In this document: piece after piece, positions 42,005 to 54,203 of the stretch
Numbering within the stretch: the first letter of the stretch is position 1
Layout of the letters: every line of letters begins with the position of its first letter
Assembly: GCF_000308615.1 (NCBI RefSeq)
Contig: NZ_BAGB01000027.1
Location: forward strand, 186,001 to 250,000
Source: Nocardia jiangxiensis NBRC 101359
GTDB lineage: Bacteria; Actinomycetota; Actinomycetes; Mycobacteriales; Mycobacteriaceae
Direction: 5' to 3'
Length of the DNA: 64,000 nt
The notes under the pieces: generated by a model
What the model was told of the DNA's origin: nothing
What the model saw: the letters and a program-made list of their open reading frames with translations, nothing else
Databases searched by the model: none
Program-made: the position numbers and the translations under genes

Positions 42005-42838
42005 GTGCGAGCGTTGGAGCAGATTCGAGAATGGCCGGTCGGGCATGCGGCTGCGGGGGTGGCGACGGCCGCGGGAGTGGTGGCGACCGAGGGGGACCTC
42101 GATCGCACGTTCGCGTTGGCTTCGGTGACGAAACCGCTTGTCGCCTATGCGGTTCTGGTCGCGGTGGAGGAGGGCGCGGTCGAACTGGACCAGCCTGCCG
42201 GGCCACCGGGATCGACGGTGCGTCATCTACTGGCGCACACCTCGGGCCTGGCCTTCGACACCACGGTGATCATGGCCGAGCCGGGGACGCGGCGGATCTA
42301 CTCGAGTTCCGGATTCGAAGTGCTGGCGCAGTTCGTCGCCGATCACACCGGGATCGCTTTCGAGGATTACCTGCACGAGGCGGTATTCGAGCCACTCGGG
42401 ATGAAATCCTCGGATCTGGACGGCTCGGCCGGGCACGGCGCCTGGTCGACGACCGCCGACCTACTGCTTTTTGCCGGTGAGTTGCTCAATCCGAGTTTGC
42501 TTTCTCCGGAAACTCTCGATGAGGCCATCACCGTGCAATTTCCGGGCTGCAACGGAGTGCTGCCCGGCTACGGTTCGCAGCGCCCCAACGATTGGGGGCT
42601 GGGATTCGAGATCCGCGACAACAAGACTCCCCATTGGACCGGAAGTGCGAATTCACCGCGCACCTACGGCCATTTCGGGCAATCCGGCACCTTCCTGTGG
42701 GTGGATCCCGCGCAGGGGCTGGCGTGCGTGGCGCTGAGCGACGAGAATTTCGGCGACTGGGCTCGCACGGCCTGGCCGCCGCTCAGCGACTCGGTACTCA
42801 CCGAGATCGCGGCGGATCGCGACACGTCGGCAAAGTAA
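42005..42838 (+). CDS. Serine hydrolase of the beta-lactamase/esterase family
   Basis: 277 residues with the class C/esterase VIII layout: S-V-T-K in FALASVTKPLVAY (SxxK), YSSSGFEVL (Tyr motif) and GHFGQSGTF near the C-terminus (HxG in place of KTG). No signal peptide, so it is cytosolic and probably an esterase or peptidase rather than a secreted lactamase. Two GTG codons (42001 and 42005) precede it; only the second is in frame. No ribosome site is visible and the mRNA may be leaderless. Confidence 0.8.
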   Translation: MRALEQIREWPVGHAAAGVATAAGVVATEGDLDRTFALASVTKPLVAYAVLVAVEEGAVELDQPAGPPGSTVRHLLAHTSGLAFDTTVIMAEPGTRRIYSSSGFEVLAQFVADHTGIAFEDYLHEAVFEPLGMKSSDLDGSAGHGAWSTTADLLLFAGELLNPSLLSPETLDEAITVQFPGCNGVLPGYGSQRPNDWGLGFEIRDNKTPHWTGSANSPRTYGHFGQSGTFLWVDPAQGLACVALSDENFGDWARTAWPPLSDSVLTEIAADRDTSAK

Positions 42839-42933
42839 CACACGTAACTCCGGACACTCCAGTAAACTCAGGCCACGCCAGCTCGACCCGATCGTTGGGG
42901 AAGACGTTCCAGGTCGAGGCTGGAGGTGTACTG

Positions 42934-43467
42934 GTGCGCGGAACGAGTCAGTTCGCGGACGCGACGTCTGGTGTGGTGTATATCCACGCGTCGCCTGCCG
43001 CGCTGTGCCCGCACATCGAATGGACGCTCTCCTCGACCCTGAAATCGCCCGCGCAATTGCGGTGGACCGCACAACCCGCCGCCTCCGGACAACTGCGCGC
43101 AACCACCGAGTGGGCGGGTCCGGTCGGTACCGGATCGAAGATTGCCAATGCGTTGCGGGCCTGGCCGGTTCTGCGTTTCGAGGTCACCGAGGATCCCAGT
43201 GAGGGCGTCGACGGTGAACGCTACAGTTTCGTCCCCAGCCTGGGCCTGTGGTGCGGCGCGATGAGCGCCAACGGCGATGTGATGGTCGGGGAGATGCGGC
43301 TGCGGGAGATCGTGCGTCTGGCGCGCGAGCGGGGCCGGTACGGTCCCGCCGAGATCGCCGCCGAGATGGATCGAGCCCTCGGTACCGCCTGGGACGACGA
43401 CCTCGAGCCCTTCCGCAGCGGCAGTGAGGGCGCGGAAGTCACCTGGCTGCGCCGCGACGTCGGCTGA
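42934..43467 (+). CDS. DUF3145 family protein
   Basis: 177 residues of the actinobacteria-specific DUF3145 family. Signature: GVVYIHASPAALCPHIEWTL near the N-terminus and LRWTAQPAASGQLRATTEW. No signal peptide or membrane segment. The GTG at 42934 follows GGAGG by seven bases. Members lie near fatty-acid or cell-division genes in many actinobacteria, and here the FAS-II block is 1.6 kb away, but the function is not known. Confidence 0.8.
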   Translation: MRGTSQFADATSGVVYIHASPAALCPHIEWTLSSTLKSPAQLRWTAQPAASGQLRATTEWAGPVGTGSKIANALRAWPVLRFEVTEDPSEGVDGERYSFVPSLGLWCGAMSANGDVMVGEMRLREIVRLARERGRYGPAEIAAEMDRALGTAWDDDLEPFRSGSEGAEVTWLRRDVG

Positions 43468-43570
43468 CTGGACCGCACACCGCCTCCGAATATCGCACTG
43501 CCGACGCTCCCGGGGAGCCCGGCGAGCCCGTGTGGCAGAGTCGTTTCCGGCACCGAGGAGGAGGGGTGGA

Positions 43571-44584
43571 GTGGACAGCGGGCGGGTACTGATCGAAACA
43601 CTGGGGGAGTACGAGGATTGGACCGTACTCGCGGTCGACGAGCGCCCCGTGCCCTGGCGGTCGGTGGCACGGGTGCTGCGGCCCGCGGTGCAGCGCACGA
43701 TCGAACAGGTATGGCGTCGCGGGGAGTCCGTCGAGGTGGAGCCGACCCGTCGTTCGCGCGGTGCATGGGACACCGAGATCGTATGCGCCTCACCGGTATT
43801 CGGTACCGATGGTCGGGTCTACGCGGTGCAGGTGTGTAGTGCCGCCGCGCGGGATCACTTGCCTGATCCGTATTCCGTTGTCGCATTGGACTATTCGTCT
43901 CAGCGGCGAACGATTCAGCTGGCGGACAACCCGTTCGGATGGGCATTGCCCGAGGGGCGTTCGCAGTGGACGGTTCCGGAGGCATTCCGGCACGTGCGGC
44001 GGTGCGACGGCTCGATGGAACTGATCATGCAGACGCGCGATCCCCGCGAAGGGATGCGCTGGGCGGGCGATGTCACCGCCTGCGTCGACGGTACGCCACG
44101 CCGCTACCACCTGGCCCTGCGCAACGGCGCCGGAACCGAACTCACGCGGTGGCGCGGACTGTTGCACGACGTCACCGAATTCCTCGCGCCCGAACCGGCT
44201 TCGGTGGACACCGCGGCCTTCGCCGCACTCGGCCGTCAGCGCCCCGGACGCTCATACCTGGTGCTCGCCGACGTGGAGAAGGTCCGGCTGATCCGGTGGG
44301 TCACCGACCCGATCCCGGGCATCCAGTGGAAGGGCGTGGTCGACGACCGCGACACCCCGCATCCCGACGACGTCGCCCGCATTCTCGCCGAGGTCGACCG
44401 GGGCGTCCGGGCACAGGAGACGAGCGGGCGGGTCAACGGAATTCGTCTGCGCCGCAACGGCGGCGGCTGGACCGTGGTCGATGCCGTCGGGTCTCTGGTC
44501 CCCACCGCCGACTCACCCATGCTGCTGCTCGTCGAGCTGACCGTCACCGGCTACTCCGACGACCCCGACCCGACCGAGCCCTGA
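43571..44584 (+). CDS. Conserved hypothetical protein, PAS/GAF-like
   Basis: 337 residues, soluble. It begins LIETLGEYEDWTVLAVDERP and contains what look like two PAS-like sensory segments (EIVCASPVFGTDGRVYAVQV near 70-90; ELIMQTRDPREGMRWAGDVT near 150-170) and a third beta-rich part ending MLLLVELTV. No output domain such as a kinase or HTH is present. The GTG at 43571 follows a GGAGGAGGGG stretch. It may be a stand-alone ligand sensor. I do not recognise the exact family. Confidence 0.65.
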   Translation: MDSGRVLIETLGEYEDWTVLAVDERPVPWRSVARVLRPAVQRTIEQVWRRGESVEVEPTRRSRGAWDTEIVCASPVFGTDGRVYAVQVCSAAARDHLPDPYSVVALDYSSQRRTIQLADNPFGWALPEGRSQWTVPEAFRHVRRCDGSMELIMQTRDPREGMRWAGDVTACVDGTPRRYHLALRNGAGTELTRWRGLLHDVTEFLAPEPASVDTAAFAALGRQRPGRSYLVLADVEKVRLIRWVTDPIPGIQWKGVVDDRDTPHPDDVARILAEVDRGVRAQETSGRVNGIRLRRNGGGWTVVDAVGSLVPTADSPMLLLVELTVTGYSDDPDPTEP

Positions 44585-44596
44585 CCGCGGCGAGTA

Positions 44597-44944
44597 TCAG
44601 CCCTCCGGCGGCAGCTCGCGCCCCCGTAGCAATCGCAGCTCCTCCTCCTGAGCCGCGAGCCGCACCGTGACCAGGTGTTCGACCTCGATCAGATCGTGCC
44701 GCATATCGATCTGCTCGTACTGCATCTGCACGTAGTCGCCTTGGATGCGTAGATAGTCCGAGTGCAACTGTGCGGTATCGGTCCAGGCGATATCCAATTC
44801 GCTTCGCGTGTAATGCAGTTCGGCGGCCAGGGCGCTCTGCTCGGCGCGCGCCTCGGCCAGTTCGGCTCGCAGCGCGGTCTGCTCGGCATAGGACTCGTGC
44901 AACTCGTCCAGGGCTGCCATCAGCCGCTCGTGCAGATCATCCAT
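44597..44944 (-). CDS. Small coiled-coil protein
   Basis: 115 residues, almost entirely helical with heptad-like Leu spacing and many Glu and Gln residues (LHERLMAALDELHESYAEQT, then RAELAEARAEQSALAAELHY). The ATG at 44944 follows GAGGGGGA. No enzyme motif. It lies downstream of accD6 on the same strand but beyond a terminator-like hairpin, so it is probably a separate unit. A structural or scaffold role is likely from composition only. Confidence 0.6.
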   Translation of the reverse strand: MDDLHERLMAALDELHESYAEQTALRAELAEARAEQSALAAELHYTRSELDIAWTDTAQLHSDYLRIQGDYVQMQYEQIDMRHDLIEVEHLVTVRLAAQEEELRLLRGRELPPEG

Positions 44945-44979
44945 CCGGTCCCCCTCGATTCTGTTGTGAAGTAATGGAA

Positions 44980-45009
44980 TACGGGTGGCCTCCGAGGAGA
45001 CCACCCGTA
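44980..45009 (-). terminator. Hairpin after accD6
   Basis: Stem TACGGGTGG / CCACCCGTA enclosing CCTCCGAGGAGA, which is itself partly self-complementary, 32 bp beyond the accD6 stop. No clear T-run follows on the minus strand. Confidence 0.55.
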
Positions 45010-45041
45010 ATCCTTGTTGTGGAAGAGATATCTTCGCCAGG

Positions 45042-46472
45042 CTACAGCGGAATGTTCTTGAGGTGACTCGGCCGGGCGGGCGCGGCGGCCAGCGCGGCGG
45101 CGATGGTGGAGCGGGTCTTGGCCGGATCGATGACCTCGTCGACCACCCCGATCGACATCGCCCGGCCCAGACCGCCGGCGATCTGCTCGTGCTCGACGGT
45201 CAGCCGCTCGATCAGCGCTTCTCGCTCCTCCTCGGGCGCGGCGGCGATGGCCTTCTTGTGCAGGATGCCGACGGCGGCCTTGGCTCCCATGACCGCGACT
45301 TCCGAACCCGGCCAGGCGAATACCGCCGTCGCACCGAGCGAGCGCGCGTTCATCGCGATGTACGCGCCGCCATAGATCTTGCGGGTCACCAGGGTCACGC
45401 GCGGAACGCGCGCCTCGGCGAAGGCGTGCAGCAGCTTCGCGCCGCGGCGCACCACACCCTCCCACTCCATGCCGACACCGGGCAGGTAGCCGGGCACGTC
45501 GGTGATCACGACCAGCGGGATGCCGAACGAGTTGCACAGGCGCACGAAACGCGCTGCCTTCTCCGCACTCTGGGAATCCAGGCAGCCGCCCAGGCGCAGC
45601 GGGTTGTTCGCCAGCACACCGACGGTGCGTCCGGCCAGACGACCCAGGCCGGTGACCATGCTGCGGGCGTACCCGCCTTGGAACTCCTCGAACGTCGACT
45701 CGCCGTTGATGTTGTCCAGCAGCTCATGCACGATCGGCTTGACGTCGTAGGCGCGCTTGGCCGATTCGGGCATCATCGCTCGCAGGTCGACATCGCCGTG
45801 TTCGGCGGCGACCATATCGAACGAGCCCTGCTCTGCGAACATCGAGACCAGACGACGGCCGCGGTGCATGGCGTCGGATTCGTCGTAGGCGGCGATGTGG
45901 CACACACCGGACTTCTTGTAGTGCGTATCCGGGCCGCCGAGCGTGGCCATGTCGACGTTCTCGCCGGTCACACTGCGCACGACATCCGGACCGGTCACGA
46001 AGACCCGGCCCTCGGGGGCCATGATGACCACATCGGTCAGCGCGGGACCGTAGGCGGCGCCACCGGCTGCGAAGCCGAGCACCACCGAAATCTGGGGGAC
46101 CAGGCCGGACGCGCGGACCATGGCCTCGAAGACCAGGCCGACCGCGTGCAGGGCCTCCACGCCCTCGGCCAGGCGGGCGCCACCGGAATGCCAGATGCCC
46201 ACGACGGGCAGTCCGGACTCGATGGCGGTGTCGATCGCGTCGACGATGTGCTTACATCCCTCGATGCCCATCGCGCCGCCCATGACCGTGGCGTCCGAGC
46301 AGTAGGCGACGGTGCGCACACCGTCGACCTCGCCGGTGGCGGCGAGCACGCCGGACTTGTCACGAGGATGCAGCGGCAGCACCGTGCCGGGGTCGAAGAA
46401 CCGTTGCAACCGGCCCAGCGGATCCCGGGGATCGGTGGCAGTATCCGCCTGCGCGGGAGCCATGATGGTCAT
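45042..46472 (-). CDS. accD6: Acyl-CoA carboxylase carboxyltransferase beta subunit, AccD6-like
   Basis: 476 residues (M. tuberculosis AccD6 about 473). Carboxyltransferase subunit that makes malonyl-CoA, and possibly methylmalonyl-CoA, from biotin-bound carboxylate for fatty-acid elongation. Crotonase-fold oxyanion motifs are visible: GIWHSGGARLAEGVEAL and VVLGFAAGGAAYGPAL in the N-terminal half, and VPGYLPGVGMEWEGVVRRGA and KIYGGAYIAMNARS in the C-terminal half. The ATG at 46472 follows GAGGAGAG. It is the last gene of fabD-acpM-kasA-accD6; a hairpin in the 158-bp gap after kasA may adjust its expression. Confidence 0.92.
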   Translation of the reverse strand: MTIMAPAQADTATDPRDPLGRLQRFFDPGTVLPLHPRDKSGVLAATGEVDGVRTVAYCSDATVMGGAMGIEGCKHIVDAIDTAIESGLPVVGIWHSGGARLAEGVEALHAVGLVFEAMVRASGLVPQISVVLGFAAGGAAYGPALTDVVIMAPEGRVFVTGPDVVRSVTGENVDMATLGGPDTHYKKSGVCHIAAYDESDAMHRGRRLVSMFAEQGSFDMVAAEHGDVDLRAMMPESAKRAYDVKPIVHELLDNINGESTFEEFQGGYARSMVTGLGRLAGRTVGVLANNPLRLGGCLDSQSAEKAARFVRLCNSFGIPLVVITDVPGYLPGVGMEWEGVVRRGAKLLHAFAEARVPRVTLVTRKIYGGAYIAMNARSLGATAVFAWPGSEVAVMGAKAAVGILHKKAIAAAPEEEREALIERLTVEHEQIAGGLGRAMSIGVVDEVIDPAKTRSTIAAALAAAPARPSHLKNIPL

Positions 46473-46544
46473 CGCGTTCTCTCCTCGATGCGATGGTGAG
46501 TCGCTGACGCGGCTGTGAGTGCAGCAGTTGATCGGCTGTCGAGA

Positions 46545-46607
46545 GAATTCCCCGTGCGGCCTGGCGGAAATGGGGTCGACCAATCCCGAAGGCCCACACG
46601 GGGATTC
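46545..46607. promoter_or_regulatory. Imperfect hairpin between kasA and accD6
   Basis: Arms GAATTCCCCGTGCGGCCT and AAGGCCCACACGGGGATTC pair with one bulge and a few mismatches around a loop of about 25 bases. It could be a partial terminator or a processing site between the two genes. Confidence 0.45.
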
Positions 46608-46630
46608 GTTGTGTTGTCGAACGGCGGAAC

Positions 46631-47881
46631 TCAGTACCGGCCGAAGGCCAGCGCCACGTTGTGACCGCCGAAGCCGAACGAGTTGTTGATCGCGTACTCG
46701 ATGTCCTGACGACGAGCCTCGCCGTGCACGACATCGAGGTCGATCTCCGGATCCTGGTTGTCCAGGTTCAGCGTCGGCGGCACGATGCCGTCGCGAATGC
46801 TGAGCACGGTGAGCACCGACTCGAGCGCGCCGACGGCGCCGATCGAGTGGCCCAGGGCGGACTTGGGCGCGTAGACCGAGGCATGGTTGCCCACGGCCAG
46901 GTTGATCGCGTTCGCCTCGGCGGTATCACCGATCGGCGTCGCGGTCGCGTGCGCGTTGACGTGGGTGATGTCCTTCTTGTTCAGACCAGCGGTCTGCATC
47001 GCCCGGGTCATCGCGCGTGCCGCGCCCTGCCCGTCCGGGGCCGGGGCGACCAGATGGAAACCGTCGGAAGTGATTCCGGCGCCCATCAGCCGTGCGTGGA
47101 TGGTTGCTCCACGCGCCTTGGCGTGCTCCTCGGTCTCGATGACCATGAGCGCACCGGCTTCACCGAAGACGAAACCGTCCCGTGCCGAGTCGAAGGGACG
47201 CGAGGCCGCCTTCGGGTTGTCGTTACGGGTGCTCATCGCGCGCATCATGGAGAATGCCGCGATCGGCACGGCGTCGATATAACCCTCGACGCCGCCGGTG
47301 ACGACTATGTCGGCGTCGCCCATGACGATCATCCGCCACGCGTTCGCGATGGCTTCCGAACCCGATGAGCACGCGGAGACCGGAGTGACCACTCCCGCCC
47401 TGGCCTTCAACTCCAGGCCCACGACGGCGGACGGCCCGTTCGGCATGACCATCTGCACTGCCAGTGGCGAAATCTTGCGATAGCCACCGTTCTTGAGCTT
47501 GTCGACCGAATCGATCAGCGCGTCGCCGCCGCCGAGTCCAGTGCCGATGGCGACGCCCAGGCGCTCCGGGTCGACCTCCGGAGTACCGGCGTTCTTCCAC
47601 ACCTCGCGACCGAGAACGGTCGCGAGCTGCTCGACGTACGCCATGCGACGGCACTCGACCCGGCTGAGCAGGGTCTCGGGCCGAACCTTCAGGTGACCGC
47701 CGATGCGGACCGGAAGGTCGTATTCCTCGACGAAGGAATCCTCGAGAACGTCGATGCCGCTCTCGCCGTTGAGGAGTCCCTTCCACGTCGCATCGACATC
47801 ACCCGCGATCGACGTGGTCGCCGCCAGGCTTGTTACGACGACGTTGGGGAAGTTCCCGTTCAGAGTGGAAGGAGTGGTCAC
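46631..47881 (-). CDS. kasA: Beta-ketoacyl-ACP synthase KasA (FAS-II)
   Basis: 416 residues, collinear with M. tuberculosis KasA over the whole length by eye. Condenses malonyl-AcpM with the growing acyl-AcpM chain in meromycolate synthesis. Catalytic Cys171 lies in [12 protein letters not shown], the first His in [11 protein letters not shown] (near 311) and the second in [13 protein letters not shown] (near 345), with [11 protein letters not shown] and the C-terminal [18 protein letters not shown]. Only one Kas gene lies here; the kasB that follows kasA in M. tuberculosis is absent. It starts 10 bp after acpM. Confidence 0.95.
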   Translation of the reverse strand: MTTPSTLNGNFPNVVVTSLAATTSIAGDVDATWKGLLNGESGIDVLEDSFVEEYDLPVRIGGHLKVRPETLLSRVECRRMAYVEQLATVLGREVWKNAGTPEVDPERLGVAIGTGLGGGDALIDSVDKLKNGGYRKISPLAVQMVMPNGPSAVVGLELKARAGVVTPVSACSSGSEAIANAWRMIVMGDADIVVTGGVEGYIDAVPIAAFSMMRAMSTRNDNPKAASRPFDSARDGFVFGEAGALMVIETEEHAKARGATIHARLMGAGITSDGFHLVAPAPDGQGAARAMTRAMQTAGLNKKDITHVNAHATATPIGDTAEANAINLAVGNHASVYAPKSALGHSIGAVGALESVLTVLSIRDGIVPPTLNLDNQDPEIDLDVVHGEARRQDIEYAINNSFGFGGHNVALAFGRY

Positions 47882-47891
47882 GGTATCGGTC

Positions 47892-48197
47892 CTATTCGGA
47901 GTCCGCGCCGAACTTGGCCTTCAGCTCGGCAGCGGCCTCGGAGTTCTCCGCCTCGAGCTTCTGGATGTAACCGACGGCGTCGCCGACGGTCTTCAGGCTC
48001 GCCAGATCCTCGTCCGGGATCTTGACGCCGTACTTGTCCTCGGTCTGCACGGCGATCTCGACCATCGACAGCGAGTCGATGTCCAGGTCGTCGACGAAGG
48101 ACTTCTCGATGGTCACCTCGGAGGGCTCGATACCGGTCACCTCTTCGATGATCTTGCCGAGCTCTTCGACGATCTGTTCCTGGGTCAGAGCGGCCAC
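47892..48197 (-). CDS. acpM: Meromycolate extension acyl carrier protein AcpM
   Basis: 101 residues. Phosphopantetheine attachment at Ser42 in [14 protein letters not shown]. Like mycobacterial AcpM it has a C-terminal extension of about 20 residues beyond the normal ACP length ([16 protein letters not shown]). It carries acyl chains between FabD, KasA and the other FAS-II enzymes. It lies 118 bp after fabD and 10 bp before kasA. Confidence 0.95.
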   Translation of the reverse strand: MAALTQEQIVEELGKIIEEVTGIEPSEVTIEKSFVDDLDIDSLSMVEIAVQTEDKYGVKIPDEDLASLKTVGDAVGYIQKLEAENSEAAAELKAKFGADSE

Positions 48198-48315
48198 TGC
48201 GTGGCTCCCTTCTTGTTCTTCTCTTCGACGGGGTCTGTTTACTTATTTCGGAACCGGCTGGGCGAACGTTTCGATCCATCCGGTTGCGGTTGCATCACTG
48301 CAAGCCGCAGAAAAG

Positions 48316-49230
48316 CTAGCCGGTTGCCGACAGGTCGGACAACGCGGGGATGTTCTCGGGGGTCTTCAGCGCCAGATTCGGGGTGCCCTTGAGCTCCCGT
48401 TTGGCGATGCCGACCAGGGTTCCAGCGGGCGGCAACTCTGCCACCCCGGAAACCCCTGCCGCGCGAACGGTTTCGGTGCACAGGTCCCACCGGACGGGCC
48501 GGGTCACCTGTGCCGCGAGCTTGTCGACGGCGTCCTTACCCGAAGTGACCGGCTTGCCGTCGAAGTTCGACAGCAGGGTCCGGGTCGGTTCGCCGGGGGA
48601 AATCTGTGCGATGGCCTTCGCCACCGCGTCCTGGGCCGGAGCCATGAACGCGGTGTGGAACGCCCCGGCGACGGGCAGGGCACGCACGCGTGCCTTCTCC
48701 GGCGGGTTCGCCGCCAGTTCGGCCAGTGCATCGAGCCGGCCCGCGGCCACGATCTGACCCACCGCGTTGCGGTTGGCCGGAACGAGATCCAGTTCCGCGA
48801 GCCGGGCGAGCACGGCGGCCTCGTCGCCGCCGAGCACAGCGGACATACCGGTCGGCTCCAGCGCGCACGCCTTGGCCATCTCCGCACCGCGGATCGCGGC
48901 GAGCATCACCGCGTCATCGGGGGAGATGACGCCGGCGACAGCGGCGGCGGCGAGCTCGCCGACCGAGTGTCCGGCGACGATCGTAGCGGGCGGCAGCGCA
49001 TTCTGCGGTATCTCCGCATAGGCGAGCAGCGCGGCGGCGACCACCAGCGGCTGGGTGACCGCCGTATCGGTGATCTCCTCCGCCGTTGCGGTGGTGCCCA
49101 GCTGCACCAGGTCCAGGCCTGCGGCCTTGGACCAGAGTTCGAGATGGTCACGCGCGCCGGGGAGGTCGAGCCAAGGCGCGAGCATGCCGGGTGTCTGAGA
49201 GCCCTGTCCTGGGGCGAACAACGCGATCAC
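48316..49230 (-). CDS. fabD: Malonyl-CoA:ACP acyltransferase
   Basis: 304 residues. Loads malonyl groups onto AcpM. Active site: GQGSQ near residue 9, nucleophile Ser in AGHSVGELAAAA (near 92), His in AGAFHTAFM (near 195). The GTG at 49230, beginning VIALFAPGQGSQ, matches the family N-terminus; AGAGAAG precedes it. First gene of the FAS-II operon, 127 bp downstream of the PucR-type regulator gene on the same strand. Confidence 0.93.
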   Translation of the reverse strand: MIALFAPGQGSQTPGMLAPWLDLPGARDHLELWSKAAGLDLVQLGTTATAEEITDTAVTQPLVVAAALLAYAEIPQNALPPATIVAGHSVGELAAAAVAGVISPDDAVMLAAIRGAEMAKACALEPTGMSAVLGGDEAAVLARLAELDLVPANRNAVGQIVAAGRLDALAELAANPPEKARVRALPVAGAFHTAFMAPAQDAVAKAIAQISPGEPTRTLLSNFDGKPVTSGKDAVDKLAAQVTRPVRWDLCTETVRAAGVSGVAELPPAGTLVGIAKRELKGTPNLALKTPENIPALSDLSATG

Positions 49231-49357
49231 TTCTCTAGACAACACCGTTTTCGGGGGTTGTGGAGATGTCGACGCGAATGATGTTTGCGGACTGCTTTTG
49301 TGTGGACTCCACAAAACGGCTAGTCGGCTACCGGCATCGAGGATCTCGTGTACGGCG

Positions 49358-50692
49358 TTACAACCGATCCTCGTGGATCAGGCCGGCTGGGTCCTCTGAG
49401 GCAGAAGTTGGCGATTCGTTACGAGTTCGTGTCAGACGACCTATGGTCGCGGCGATCCGGAGCACGTACGCGTCGCGTGGATTCAGCGGATCCCGGCCCG
49501 TGACCTCGCCGATGCGCTTGAGGCGATAACGAACCGTATTTGGATGAACGAACAGCTGGCGGGCGCAGGTCTCGACGGCTCCACCGCAATCCAGGTAGGC
49601 GTCGAGGGTGTCCGACAGAGCCGACCCGGCGGCGGCCAACGGTAGCACAAGATACTCGTTCAGAGCCTCGACCGCAGCGCGATCTCCGAGCAGGGCTCGT
49701 TCGGGCAGGAGTTCGGAGGCATGCACCGGCCGCGGGGCGCCCCGCCAGCCGACCACGGCCTCCATTCCGGCCATCGCCTCCACCGCACTGGCATGCGCCG
49801 CGGACAGGGTGCGAGTGGTCGGTCCGATCACCACGGGCCCCTCGGAGAACGTCTCGGCGAGCAGATCGATCAGGAAGGGGGAGGGGTAGGAGGTGTCGCC
49901 GAGATGGCCGCTGACCACCATCACCAGCCGCGAACCCTGCACCACGGCGAGCGCGGCGCGACCGTGCCGGGCCGCGGTGTTGTGCACCGAGCCGACCACG
50001 GCCACCTGATCCTTCGGCGGCGTGCCGACCAGAACCGTCGCCGGCGCGGTGGCATCCCAGTTGAGAGTGGCGGCGCGGGAGAGCATTTCGGGTCCGGTGT
50101 CGCCGCGCACCACCGCGTCCACGACCAGCGCCTCGAGCCGGGTGTCCCAGGCGCCACGGGATTCGGCGGCACTGGCGTACACCGAGGCCGCGGCGAAACC
50201 CAGCTCGCGCCCGTACCGCAGCACCGCCTCGGTCAGGGCCACCAGCTGCCGGTCGTTGCGGGCCAGCGCGGGCAGCCACTGCTCGAAGAACTCCATGGCC
50301 ACCCGCACCATGTCCACGGTCTGGCGCAGCGTCAGCCGACGCGCCAGATCCTGCGGGATGACCTGGAAGGCATCCAGGCTGAAGCGGATATCGCTCTCGG
50401 GATCCTGCAGCCACTCCAGGAAATTGACCACCGCGGTCTGCACCAGCATCTGCACGCCCGCGCGCTGTGCGGCGTCCAGACTGCCGAAAAACGGCAGCCG
50501 ATCCTCCATCGAGGCGACCGCCTCGGTGGACAACCGCCCGGAGAACTGCTTGACCCGTTTGAGCAGCGTGTCCGGCAGCGGGTCGCGGGTCTGCCGATTG
50601 GGCGACAAAGCCCCGGTGGGCAGATACACCTCATGCGAGGTGGAAGTACCGGACTCGGATACCCGGCGCGGCCTCGGCGGTTTACGATCCAC
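49358..50692 (-). CDS. PucR/CdaR-type transcriptional regulator (Rv2242-like)
   Basis: 444 residues. The C-terminus carries the PucR-type HTH (ETCARQLFVHPNTVRYRLKR, about 395-414), preceded by a GGDEF-like degenerate domain. The N-terminal region is helical (RLPFFGSLDAAQRAGVQMLV). It occupies the position of Rv2242 between aceE and fabD. The GTG at 50692 is used; the longer frame upstream runs through an inverted-repeat region and is Arg/Ser-rich noise. It probably regulates the adjacent FAS-II operon or aceE, by analogy of position. Confidence 0.85.
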   Translation of the reverse strand: MDRKPPRPRRVSESGTSTSHEVYLPTGALSPNRQTRDPLPDTLLKRVKQFSGRLSTEAVASMEDRLPFFGSLDAAQRAGVQMLVQTAVVNFLEWLQDPESDIRFSLDAFQVIPQDLARRLTLRQTVDMVRVAMEFFEQWLPALARNDRQLVALTEAVLRYGRELGFAAASVYASAAESRGAWDTRLEALVVDAVVRGDTGPEMLSRAATLNWDATAPATVLVGTPPKDQVAVVGSVHNTAARHGRAALAVVQGSRLVMVVSGHLGDTSYPSPFLIDLLAETFSEGPVVIGPTTRTLSAAHASAVEAMAGMEAVVGWRGAPRPVHASELLPERALLGDRAAVEALNEYLVLPLAAAGSALSDTLDAYLDCGGAVETCARQLFVHPNTVRYRLKRIGEVTGRDPLNPRDAYVLRIAATIGRLTRTRNESPTSASEDPAGLIHEDRL

Positions 50693-51086
50693 TGTACTTT
50701 TGGCCTCCGCTTCGCTCCGGCGGGTTTTCGGCGCTGTAAGGCTCGTCGTTCGTCCCTCGAGACTCGGGCTTCGCCCATGCGCTTCGAGGGCCGAACGACG
50801 ATCCCGCGCCGAAAACCTTTGGGGTTGAACTGATTTGCCTGGCAGTTCCGGCGTACGGAGACGCTTCGCCGCTGGGTGCGTGGGTGGTGGTCGGGGTGCG
50901 AGCCATCTCACCCTTCGTGCACGCAGCGGCGAGTCGTTTTGCGAACCGTGGTGTCGGCGTGTTCGGGCTGACTGCTCCGGCGTACCGAGCCGCATTGCTG
51001 CCGAGTACGCCGGAGGTGGTCAGGTTGGGGGTCATTTCACCCTTCGGGCGGAGGCTCCCGGAGGAGCGAAGCGGACGCGAACCCTG
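50693..51086. other. 394-bp spacer rich in inverted repeats between aceE and the PucR-type gene
   Basis: No gene is visible on either strand. It contains the nested inverted repeat 50723-50818 and a distant pair CCTCCGCTTCGCTCC (50704-50718) / GGAGCGAAGCGGA (51060-51072) that flanks most of the spacer. Promoter and terminator elements must lie here. Confidence 0.65.
50723..50818. repeat. Nested inverted repeat (long hairpin)
   Basis: Outer arms GGTTTTCGGCGC (50723-50734) and GCGCCGAAAACC (50807-50818) pair perfectly. Inner arms CGTCGTTCG-TCC-CTCGA (50744-50760) and TCGAG-GGC-CGAACGACG (50784-50800) pair except for three central bases. Likely the aceE terminator or an attenuator in the leader of the regulator gene. 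Confidence 0.7.
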
Positions 51087-53972
<2,886 letters not shown>

Positions 53973-54203
53973 TGCTCCTCGTGCAGGGGTGGACAGGCTG
54001 ATGGCTCTGTTGTCGAGATTCCCCGGGTAGCTTGCGCTGGTAAGCGGGCTATCCGACGCGAACGAATAGGGCGCATCTCACATCCTTGCCGATGATGCGT
54101 CCCAGGTCATCATGTCAGCCGGAAATCCAGTACCGTGCACGAGGCAACATTTGCATTCATAAGTGCCCTTGGACACAGTCGATGTCGAGAAGCGGGGAGG
54201 ACG

